Below, piece by piece: positions 36,646 to 44,107 of a DNA stretch of 64,000 nt. The number at the start of each line of letters is the position of its first letter. The stretch's first letter is position 1. Location of the stretch: NCBI RefSeq assembly GCF_024227435.1, contig NZ_CP100445.1:1361369-1425368 (forward strand). Reading direction: 5' to 3'. Source of the DNA: Natrinema caseinilyticum. Its GTDB lineage: Archaea > Halobacteriota > Halobacteria > Halobacteriales > Natrialbaceae. The position numbers and the translations under genes are program-made. A model generated the notes under the pieces. That model was given only the letters and a program-made list of their open reading frames with translations. It did not search any database and was not told the DNA's origin.

Positions 36646-37878
36646 ATGAAAATTCCGCTGGGAACGGGCACGATCGACGTGCGATTTCCCGACTGCGACG
36701 TGACGGTCGCCAGACCGCCGGGCGGCGAGGGTGTCGACGTTCGCACAGCCGCCGAACGCGCGCTCGAGGACCCGCTCGGTCCGCCGCTCGAAGATCGCCT
36801 CGATCCGGACGACGAGATCGCGATCGTCGTCACGGATATCACGCGCAAAGTGCCGGACGACGTCCTGTTGGACGTCCTGCTCGAACGCCTCGAAGACAGC
36901 GGGGTCGACCGCGAGCAGGTGACGGTCGTGATCGGACTCGGACTCCATCGGCCGATGGCCGACGACGAGATCGAGGCGATGCTCGGCCCCCACGCCGATC
37001 TGGCGATCAATCACGATCCAGACTCGGTCGTCGAAGTCGGACGGGTCGGTGACGGGGTTCCCGTCGAAATCGGCGATCCGGTCGCAACCGCGGACGCCGT
37101 CCTCTCGACGGGCGTCGTCGAACCGCACCAGTACGCGGGGTTCAGCGGCGGCGCGAAAACCGTCGTGATCGGCGCCGGCAGCGAATCGATCATCCGCTAC
37201 ACGCACGGCCCCGACATGCTCTCCCGCGAGGGCGTCCGCCTCGGCCGCATCGACGGGAATCCGTTCCGCGAAACGGTCGATCGGGCGGGCGACCTCGCCG
37301 GCATCGACTTCTCGCTGAACCTGACCCACGGCCCCGCCGGCGTCCTCGGCGTTCGCGCCGGCGACGGCCGCCGCGTCGTCGACGAACTCGCAACGATCGC
37401 TCGCGCCGCGCTCTCGGTTCCCATCGACCGCGAGTTCGACGCGGTGATCTGCGGCGTCGGCGCGCCCAAGGACGCGAACCTCTATCAGGCGACGCGAGCA
37501 GCGACCTACGTCGCGCTCGGCGATCGGAATCCGGTGTGCGAGGGCGGCCGACTCGTCGTCCCCGCGGAACTACCCGAGGGAGCCGGAGAGGGAACCGGCG
37601 AACGTCGCTTCTACCGCCGTCTGCGCGAGGCGGCCGACGCCGGCTCGCTGTACGAAACGATGCGCGAGGGATACGAACCCGGCGCCCAGCGGGCGTTCGT
37701 CGTGGCGCGCGTCCTCCGCGATCACGACCTCTACGTGACGAACAGTGCGACACCGGACGTCGTCGACGAGTGTCTCATGCACCCGGCGAACGACGTCACG
37801 GACGCGCTCGAGGACGGCACCGAGGTACTCGTGGTCCCCGACGCGATGAATACGCTCCTCGTCGACGGTGCGCGGTAA
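36646..37878 (+). CDS. larA: LarA-family nickel-pincer racemase
   Basis: A 410-residue homologue of lactate racemase LarA. The nickel-pincer residues are conserved: H101 ('GLGLHRPM'), H161 ('VVEPHQYAGFSGGAK'), the pincer lysine K171 and H187 ('YTHGPDML'). The 161-171-187 spacing matches 174-184-200 of the Lactobacillus enzyme. It would racemise or epimerise a 2-hydroxy acid, most likely lactate, though LarA relatives act on other hydroxy acids. Its cofactor needs LarB, LarC and LarE, none of which is encoded in this window. A TTTTAC element about 30 bases before the ATG suggests a leaderless transcript. Confidence 0.88.
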   Translation: MKIPLGTGTIDVRFPDCDVTVARPPGGEGVDVRTAAERALEDPLGPPLEDRLDPDDEIAIVVTDITRKVPDDVLLDVLLERLEDSGVDREQVTVVIGLGLHRPMADDEIEAMLGPHADLAINHDPDSVVEVGRVGDGVPVEIGDPVATADAVLSTGVVEPHQYAGFSGGAKTVVIGAGSESIIRYTHGPDMLSREGVRLGRIDGNPFRETVDRAGDLAGIDFSLNLTHGPAGVLGVRAGDGRRVVDELATIARAALSVPIDREFDAVICGVGAPKDANLYQATRAATYVALGDRNPVCEGGRLVVPAELPEGAGEGTGERRFYRRLREAADAGSLYETMREGYEPGAQRAFVVARVLRDHDLYVTNSATPDVVDECLMHPANDVTDALEDGTEVLVVPDAMNTLLVDGAR

Positions 37879-38074
37879 CCGATCGCACCACCTGGAACGG
37901 GAACGGACGTGAGACGGTGGAGGAACGGAGACACCGTCGTCTCTGCTCCGAGAGGGCACGGCAGCGGATCGGGACCGCTTCATCTGCAGTCCGCACAATG
38001 GGATCGCAGCGGGCGACTGGTCTCCCTTCCCCCGGGGTGCTAACTTTAAGAATCTAGAGATAGTTCTCGGATAT

Positions 38075-38476
38075 ATGACAGTAGAGCGGCATAAGAACGG
38101 AAAACGGGTTATTCGGAGATGGGACGACGTGTTCAAAGCCCTCTCGGCGGAACCGCGCCGCCAGCTAATCGTCTCGCTGGCAGATGCACCCGCGACGCAG
38201 ACGGTGTCACTCCCGGAGAGCGCAATAAACCCGAACGCTCCCGCCGATCCTGCGGTGCTCACGCAGGAGTTGTGCCACCGACACCTTCCGCTGTTGGCCG
38301 ATTTCGAATTCGTCGAGTGGGAGCCCGACCCGTTGGTCGCATCCCGCGGCTCACGGTTCGACGAAGTCGCCGTGGTCTTCGACTCCCTGCACTCGGCGGC
38401 GACCGATATTCCGGATTCGCTGGTCGTCGGCTGTCAGCGATTGGAATGGGAACAGCAACTGTCGGCCGAGGACTGA
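38075..38476 (+). CDS. ArsR-like winged-helix regulator (DUF7344-type)
   Basis: A 133-residue protein. 'WDDVFKALSAEPRRQLIVSLAD' (about 16-37) is the winged-helix opening. 'ELCHRHLPLLADFEFVEWEPDP' corresponds to the recognition helix and wing, with the common haloarchaeal 'HxHLPxL' pattern. It probably binds DNA as a dimer. No sensor domain is visible beyond the HTH. A TTTAAG box lies about 25-30 bases before the ATG, so the message should be leaderless. Targets are unknown. Confidence 0.8.
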   Translation: MTVERHKNGKRVIRRWDDVFKALSAEPRRQLIVSLADAPATQTVSLPESAINPNAPADPAVLTQELCHRHLPLLADFEFVEWEPDPLVASRGSRFDEVAVVFDSLHSAATDIPDSLVVGCQRLEWEQQLSAED

Positions 38477-38569
38477 CCGGTCGACGGGGCCGGTCAGTCC
38501 GAGTCCACCCCGCGCAACCGTGTCCTCGTCGGTACGTCGGATACACGCGAGGGAACCGACGGTCCCGAA

Positions 38570-39571
38570 TCAGTCCTCCTCGTCGGCCGCCTCCCAGAGC
38601 GGATAGAGGTCGTCCTCGACCGGTTCCGTAATCGAGTCCGTGCCGAGCAGAAGTTCCGGTCCCTCGCCGTCGAGTTCACGGACGGTTCCGATCTCGGCCG
38701 CCTCGAGGCCCGTTTCCTCGAGGGACGCGAGACAGTCGTCCAGTTCGTCCGCGGGCACGGTCGCGATCAGCGCGCCGGAGCCGAAAATTCGCATCGGGTC
38801 GACGCCGGCCGCCTCGCACAGCCGTTCCGTCTCCTCGCGTATCGCCACCGCGTCGCGATCCACCTCGAGTCTGACGTTCGACGCCCGAGCCACCTCGAGC
38901 AACCCCGCCGCGACACCGCCCTCGGTCGGGTCGTGCATCGCGGTCGCGTACTCGCGGACGACGCGGGCGTCGGGAACGACGCTGATCTCCTCGAGGAACG
39001 TGGCGGCGCGCTCGCAGACGTCGGGGTCGACCCCGAGTTCCGCGCCGAAGTCGGCCGCGAGGATCGCCGTGCCCTCGAGACCCGCTGCCTTGGTGAGCAC
39101 GATCGCATCGCCGACCTCCGCACCCGCGGTCGGGACGAATCGATCGGTCGTTCCCATCGCCGTCAGGGAGAGCAGCGGGCGCTCGAGCTGGTCGACGTAT
39201 TCCGAGTGGCCGCCGACGATCGACGCGCCGACGCGGCGAGCGGCCGCATCGAGATCGCCGGTGATCGATTCGATATCGCTCTCGTCGGCTCCGCCGGGGA
39301 GCAACACGACCGCCGTCAGCCATCGCGGATCGGCTCCCGAAACCGCGACGTCGTTCGTCGCGACGGAGACGCCGAGGTCTCCGACCTGCGAGGCGGCCAA
39401 CGAGATCGGGTCGGAGCTGACCACGAGCGTGCCGTCGCCGTCCGGCCAGTCGATCGCGGCGGCGTCTTCGCCGTCAGCGGGCCCCTGCAGTACCGTCTCG
39501 TCGAACTCGGTCGCCCCCGTCCGGTCGAAGACGTGTGCGAGCAGGTCGTCCGGACTCACCTTGCCGGGCAT
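38570..39571 (-). CDS. AIR synthase-related protein (HypE/ThiL fold)
   Basis: A 333-residue protein of the PurM/HypE/ThiL superfamily. The N-terminus is 'MPGKVSPDDLLAHVFDRTGA'. The metal/nucleotide-binding Asp-rich element is 'AAIDW' with 'VVSSDPIS'. 'GVSVATNDVAVSGADPRWLTAVVLLP' is the dimer and ATP region. 'MHDPTEGGVAAGLLE' is characteristic of HypE-like members. It lacks the C-terminal PRYCG cysteine of true HypE and no hydrogenase genes are present, so a hydrogenase-maturation role is unlikely. The substrate is unknown; phosphorylation or ATP-dependent cyclisation chemistry is expected. Confidence 0.85.
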   Translation of the reverse strand: MPGKVSPDDLLAHVFDRTGATEFDETVLQGPADGEDAAAIDWPDGDGTLVVSSDPISLAASQVGDLGVSVATNDVAVSGADPRWLTAVVLLPGGADESDIESITGDLDAAARRVGASIVGGHSEYVDQLERPLLSLTAMGTTDRFVPTAGAEVGDAIVLTKAAGLEGTAILAADFGAELGVDPDVCERAATFLEEISVVPDARVVREYATAMHDPTEGGVAAGLLEVARASNVRLEVDRDAVAIREETERLCEAAGVDPMRIFGSGALIATVPADELDDCLASLEETGLEAAEIGTVRELDGEGPELLLGTDSITEPVEDDLYPLWEAADEED

Positions 39572-39717
39572 ACCACGAACTGGGACGATCCACGGCTTGT
39601 ACCTGTCGAAGAATCGACCGTCGATTGCGATCGGATGCCGTCGGGAACGCCGCGAGGGTTCGGTTCGTCCCGATGGATCGTTCCGAGCCGGATTCACAGT
39701 CGGACCGGCGAGACCGC

Positions 39718-40719
39718 TCAGTTGGTCGGCGCCACTGCCTCCATCGTCTGTCGGACTTGCTCCTCGTTGGCACCCCGCGGGAAGCTAACGGCGATGGCGT
39801 CGATGCCGTCGACCGCCTCGTAGCGCTCGAGCGTCTCCCGAACCGTTTCCGGTTCGCCCGCGGCACAGAGGTCGTCCAAAATGTGCTCCTCGACCAGTTC
39901 CAGGGCGCGCTCGCGGTCGCCCTCCTGCCAGGCGTCGTAGATGTCCACCGCCTCGTCGTAGCCCTGTCGCTCGAGTGCGTCCCGGTAGAACGTTCCCATC
40001 CCACCGATGTAGAACCCGATGTGCTGACGGGTCAGCGCGCGGGCCTCCTCGGGGTCGGAGAGCGCACAGCAGGTTACCCCCGCGGTGACCTGGACCTCGT
40101 CCGGATCGCGGTCGCCGAGTTCGGCGCCGCGCTCGACGTCTTCGATCCGATCTCTCATCCCGTCGGGGGTGAGCATGATACCGTGCCAGCCGTCGGAAAA
40201 CCGACCGGCGAGTTCGACGGCTTTCGGACCCATCCCGGTGACCTCGACGGGGGGCACCGTCTCCGGCGGCTCACAGCGCAGCCGGAACCCGGACAGGTCG
40301 AAATCGTCGCCGTCGTAATCGACGGTCTCGCCCGAAAGGACCTGCTGGACGATTTCGACCGTTTCGCGCGTTCGCCTGAGGGGATTTCCGTACTCCATCC
40401 CGTGCCAGTTTTCGATCACGATGGGGCCGCTCGGACCGAGTCCGAGTCGGAAGCGGCCGTCCGAAAGTTCCTGGAGCGTCGCCGCCGTCTGGCCCAGCAG
40501 CGCTGGCGACCGCGAATAGGTATTGAGAATGCTCGAGCCGATATCGATCGACTCCGTTCGTTCGGCCATCGCCGAAAGCACTGTGACGCCGTCACGACCC
40601 CACGTCTCCGGAAGCCACGCGCAGTCGTAGCCGGCCGCTTCGGCCGTCCGCGTGTAGTCTGCGATCGAGTCGATCGTCGGCTGGGCAGCGACCGGTAAGT
40701 GGACATCTCTGTCAGTCAT
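39718..40719 (-). CDS. F420-dependent LLM-class oxidoreductase
   Basis: A 333-residue luciferase-like TIM-barrel enzyme of the methylene-tetrahydromethanopterin-reductase-like group. 'DYTRTAEAAGYDCAWLPETWGRD' near the start and 'SSILNTYSRSPALLGQTAATL' give the F420-binding region. 'GRFRLGLGPSGP' and 'ELAGRFSDGW' follow. It matches the haloarchaeal F420-dependent subgroup I recall as the NP1902A type. It likely transfers hydride between F420H2 and an unknown substrate. The start MTDRDVHLPVA fits the first barrel strand. It lies about 150 bases before the AIR-synthase-like gene on the same strand. Confidence 0.87.
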   Translation of the reverse strand: MTDRDVHLPVAAQPTIDSIADYTRTAEAAGYDCAWLPETWGRDGVTVLSAMAERTESIDIGSSILNTYSRSPALLGQTAATLQELSDGRFRLGLGPSGPIVIENWHGMEYGNPLRRTRETVEIVQQVLSGETVDYDGDDFDLSGFRLRCEPPETVPPVEVTGMGPKAVELAGRFSDGWHGIMLTPDGMRDRIEDVERGAELGDRDPDEVQVTAGVTCCALSDPEEARALTRQHIGFYIGGMGTFYRDALERQGYDEAVDIYDAWQEGDRERALELVEEHILDDLCAAGEPETVRETLERYEAVDGIDAIAVSFPRGANEEQVRQTMEAVAPTN

Positions 40720-40832
40720 CGTCTTCCACAGATGGAGCGCCACCTTTTGGCTGTATGGGAACCGGAGGCACGGAGTATACCGTTTATCCTCCATCTGCCT
40801 GGCTCGCGCGATGGGAACCGCACGAAATGATT

Positions 40833-41609
40833 TTAGACCTCGAGGTCTTCGCCGATCTGCGGGACGCCGCGGACCGTGATGGTTTCGCCGACGACGTACG
40901 ACGAGGCGGGACTCGAGAGGAACTGTGCGACGTCGGCGATTTCGTCGACGGTTCCGATCCGGCGGGCGACCTCCTCGCGGTCGATGGCGTCCGCGGAGAC
41001 GCCCATCTGGCTCTCGACGCCCGGCGTCGCGACGTACCCCGGCGCGATGCAGTTGACGCGGACGTCGTCGCCGGCCCACTCGTTGGAGAGGCTGGTCGTG
41101 AAGTTGATGACGGCCGCCTTCGCCGCGCCGTAGGGACTCATGAGTGGCGAACCGTCTTGGCCGGCCACGCTGGCCAGGTTGATCACGGACCCGCCGCCGT
41201 CTTTCAGGTACTCGGCCGCGGCGTGGGTACAGTGGTAGGTACCCGTGACGTTGATGTCGATGATCGTCTGCCAGCCGTTCGGCGAGATATCGTCGAAATC
41301 GGCCATGAACGACGCGCCCGCGTTGTTGACGAGGACGTCGAGACCGCCGAACTCCTCGACGGTGGCTTCGACGAGCGCGTCGACCGCATCGCGGTCCGTG
41401 ACGTCGCACTCGACCGCCAGAGCCCGGCCGGGACGGTCGCTGTCGTTGATTTCCGCGGCGACCGGATCGACGTTCTCCTGTGCTCGCGAGCAGACGACGA
41501 CGTCCACGCCGTCGTCGGCGAACCGCTCGGCGATCGCCTTCCCGATCCCGCTCGAGGACCCCGTAACGAGCGCGACGTCGCCGTCGACGCTGAACTGCCG
41601 GGTGCTCAC
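40833..41609 (-). CDS. Short-chain dehydrogenase/reductase
   Basis: A 258-residue SDR. Cofactor motif 'TGSSSGIG' lies at 16-23, then 'NNAGA' near 94. The catalytic Ser is in 'INLASVAGQ' and Tyr-Lys in 'YGAAK' (about 157-161). 'CIAPGYVATP' is the post-catalytic motif. It fits the 3-oxoacyl-ACP/3-hydroxyacyl-CoA reductase-like group, in agreement with the fatty-acid genes downstream, but its substrate is not fixed by sequence. Its TATA box (41632-41639) abuts the shared TTAACAATGGTAA element. Confidence 0.92.
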   Translation of the reverse strand: MSTRQFSVDGDVALVTGSSSGIGKAIAERFADDGVDVVVCSRAQENVDPVAAEINDSDRPGRALAVECDVTDRDAVDALVEATVEEFGGLDVLVNNAGASFMADFDDISPNGWQTIIDINVTGTYHCTHAAAEYLKDGGGSVINLASVAGQDGSPLMSPYGAAKAAVINFTTSLSNEWAGDDVRVNCIAPGYVATPGVESQMGVSADAIDREEVARRIGTVDEIADVAQFLSSPASSYVVGETITVRGVPQIGEDLEV

Positions 41610-41637
41610 GATCGATCACCGTCGACCGTCGTGTTAT

Positions 41638-41650
41638 TTACCATTGTTAA
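41638..41650. promoter_or_regulatory. Putative operator TTAACAATGGTAA, SDR promoter
   Basis: On the minus strand TTAACAATGGTAA, identical over 13 bases to the element before the hydroxyacyl-CoA dehydrogenase gene. It is a near-palindrome with half sites TTAAC and GGTAA. It touches the TATA box of the SDR gene (about 25 bases before the ATG), the position where a bound protein would block TBP/TFB. Confidence 0.55.
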
Positions 41651-41880
41651 CCACAGTGAGATATTTACAGCAGTCGTTAATAAAGATAGCCATCGATACC
41701 GTACCGTTAAGTGAATGGCAACGCCGGAAACTGATACGGCGACGTCGAACGACCGTCGTCGCGGACGAATCAACGATCCATGACAGCGGAGACACCACAG
41801 AGAGAGCGCGTGAGCCAGCCCGGCAGCGAAACGGGCCTGTCGCTCGAACGGCGCCAGTCGACGACCCGGGGGACAGACCG

Positions 41881-42630
41881 ATGACCGAGCGTACCGAAGA
41901 CGACGGCGGCACAGGCGTGCCTGGCCGTACCGACTGGGACGCCGTCTTCTGGGACATCGGCGGCGTCATCCTCGCGCTCGACACCGTTCAGGCCGCCCAC
42001 GCCGACTTCATCGGGGACGTCCTCGAGCGTCACGACGTCGACGCGACGCTCGAGGAGGCCATCGAGACGTGGCGAACGACCGTCGGCGACTACTTCCGCG
42101 AGCGCGACGGGACCGAGTTTCGCTCCGCCCGCGACGGCTACCACCGGGGAATCGCATCCATCGTCGGCGAGCCAGTGCCGCGGGAGGAGTGGGAACCACG
42201 TTTCGACACCGTCGTTCGATCGTCGATCGAACCGGTGCCCGGAGCGCCGGAGACGATCGCGCGCCTCGCCGACCGGACGCTCCACGTCGGCGTCATCAGC
42301 GACGTCGACGACGCGGAGGGCCGACAGATGCTCGAGCAATTCGGCGTCCGGAAATACTTCGACTCGATAACCACCTCGGAAGAGGTCGGACGAACCAAGC
42401 CCGATCCCGCTATCTTCGAGACGGCACTCGAGAAGGCCGACGTCGATCCCGAACGGTCGCTGATGATCGGCGACCGGTACGAACACGACGTCGAAGGGGC
42501 AGCGGAGATGGGGATACACGGCGTGGCGTTCGGAGCCGACGACGGACCGGCGGTCTCGTATCGGATCGAGTCACCCGAAGACGTACTCGAGATCGTTTCG
42601 GGACGGGGAGAGCGGCTCTATCGTCCCTGA
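41881..42630 (+). CDS. HAD-superfamily hydrolase
   Basis: A 249-residue haloacid-dehalogenase-fold enzyme. The nucleophile is D25 in 'FWDIGGVIL'; the second Asp of the usual D-x-D is replaced by Gly, as in many HAD-IA members. Motif II is in 'VGVISDVDD', the motif III Lys in 'EVGRTKPDP', and the motif IV acid in 'IGDRYEHDVEGA'. It has a helical C1 cap, so small substrates such as sugar or acyl phosphates are expected. It heads the block running into the acyl-CoA genes and is followed on the same strand by the ACAD10-like phosphotransferase. In vertebrate ACAD10 a HAD domain and an APH domain are fused, so this adjacency may be functional. Confidence 0.88.
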   Translation: MTERTEDDGGTGVPGRTDWDAVFWDIGGVILALDTVQAAHADFIGDVLERHDVDATLEEAIETWRTTVGDYFRERDGTEFRSARDGYHRGIASIVGEPVPREEWEPRFDTVVRSSIEPVPGAPETIARLADRTLHVGVISDVDDAEGRQMLEQFGVRKYFDSITTSEEVGRTKPDPAIFETALEKADVDPERSLMIGDRYEHDVEGAAEMGIHGVAFGADDGPAVSYRIESPEDVLEIVSGRGERLYRP

Positions 42631-42817
42631 GGGGACCATCCACGCGGCCGACGAGTCGGCCGAGAGCGGACCGAAAACCGTGTTAACTGGTTGAACATTG
42701 TACAATACGAGTAACAGCGTAACTATTTTCGTTAGGCAGCGTAGTTGTGATACCGTATACCATGTCGAGCGCGAACCGTGATCCGACGGCTGTCACCGCA
42801 TCGACTCATCGAACCAC

Positions 42818-43879
42818 ATGAGCGAGAACTACTACGAGCGTCTCGTCGACGAGGACGCGCTGGTCGCGTATCTGGAAGAACACCTGGGCACCGCGGACAC
42901 GTACGACATCGCCCGGCACAAGGAGGGCCACTCGAACGAAACCCTGTTCGTCACGTGGGGTGACCGTGAACTCGTCATCCGGCGGCCGCCACCGGGCGAA
43001 ACCGCCGATACGGCCCACGACGTGCTCCGGGAGTATCGCGTGACGAGCGCCGTCGCCGAAACCGACGTTCCCGTTCCGACCCCGGTCCTCGCCTGTGACG
43101 ATCACGACGTCATCGGGAGCGACTTCTACGTGATGGAGCAACTCGAGGGTGACGTCCTCCGCGAGGACGAACCGGAGCGTTTTGCCACCCCGGAACACCG
43201 CACGCGGATCGGCGAGGAACTCGTCGATAATCTGGCGAAGATTCACGACCTCGACTACGAGGCGATCGGCCTCGACGAATTCGGCCGTCCGGAGGGGTAC
43301 ACTCAGCGTCAGGTCGACCGCTGGGGGAAGCAACTCGCGTGGGCGTTCGAGGTCACCGAGGATGAGCGCGAAGTACCGGACCTCCACGAGGTCGGCGACT
43401 GGCTCCAGGAGTCCGTTCCCGACGAGCACCCGCACACGCTCGTTCACGGCGACTACAAACTCGACAACGTCATGTTCGCGCCGGGAACGCCGCCGGAACT
43501 CGTCGGCGTCTTCGACTGGGAGATGGCCACGCTCGGCGACCCGCGTGCGGATCTCGGCTGGATGCTCTCGTACTGGCGCGACGCGAAAGACCCCGAGCCG
43601 TCGATTCCCGAGTTGACGACCCAGTTCATGGAGCGAGAGGGCTACTCGAACCGAACCGAACTGGTCGAACGCTGGGAGGACCGGACCGGCTACGAATTCG
43701 AACAGGAACGATTCTACCGAACGCTCGCGGTCTACAAGCTCGCCGGGCTCGGTGAAATGTTCTTCCGGCGCTACCTCGAGGGCAACAGCGACGATCCGAT
43801 GTATCCGCTGATGCGCGAACGCGTACCGGCGCTTGCCGCGCGAGCGAAGCGGATCATCGAAGGCGACGAACCGTTGTAG
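42818..43879 (+). CDS. APH-type phosphotransferase, ACAD10-like
   Basis: A 353-residue kinase-fold protein. It has an N-terminal nucleotide-binding lobe ('GHSNETLFVTWGDRELVIRRPP') and the catalytic loop 'HGDYKLDNVMF' at about 209-219. The metal-binding 'FDWEMATLGDPRADLGWM' replaces the DFG. It belongs to the aminoglycoside-phosphotransferase-like group tied to acyl-CoA dehydrogenases (ACAD10/11), in which 4-hydroxyacyl-CoAs are phosphorylated to allow their beta-oxidation. That role is inferred from family and context. Between the preceding HAD gene and this one, the leader (42682-42760) contains GTTAACTGGTTGA and an ATTGTACAAT palindrome. Confidence 0.88.
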   Translation: MSENYYERLVDEDALVAYLEEHLGTADTYDIARHKEGHSNETLFVTWGDRELVIRRPPPGETADTAHDVLREYRVTSAVAETDVPVPTPVLACDDHDVIGSDFYVMEQLEGDVLREDEPERFATPEHRTRIGEELVDNLAKIHDLDYEAIGLDEFGRPEGYTQRQVDRWGKQLAWAFEVTEDEREVPDLHEVGDWLQESVPDEHPHTLVHGDYKLDNVMFAPGTPPELVGVFDWEMATLGDPRADLGWMLSYWRDAKDPEPSIPELTTQFMEREGYSNRTELVERWEDRTGYEFEQERFYRTLAVYKLAGLGEMFFRRYLEGNSDDPMYPLMRERVPALAARAKRIIEGDEPL

Positions 43880-44049
43880 GAACTCGAATTCGCACCTGTG
43901 GCACTTTTCTCGAATCTCGTCGACGGACGATGACCCGCCCCGAGCGAACCGGTAGAACCGGGACGGCCGGGAGAAACGAAAGAAAACATTACAAGAGTTT
44001 TGGCGGGACGGGAATTTGTATACGGTTTGTGGTGGGTTTGATTGAACTC

Positions 44050-44062
44050 TTAACAATGGTAA
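44050..44062. promoter_or_regulatory. Putative operator TTAACAATGGTAA, hydroxyacyl-CoA dehydrogenase promoter
   Basis: TTAACAATGGTAA, 14 bases upstream of a TATTAAG box (44077-44083) that itself lies about 25 bases before the ATG at 44108. It is identical over 13 bases to the element at 41638-41650, and 11 of 13 bases match the one at 48134-48146. Confidence 0.6.
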
Positions 44063-44107
44063 GGACGTGTCGGTGGTATTAAGACATTCCAGGTCGACGA
44101 CACGCCC

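Noticed and set aside
38570-39571. Calling the AIR-synthase-like protein HypE
   Set aside because: The C-terminal cysteine signature of HypE and all hydrogenase genes are absent.
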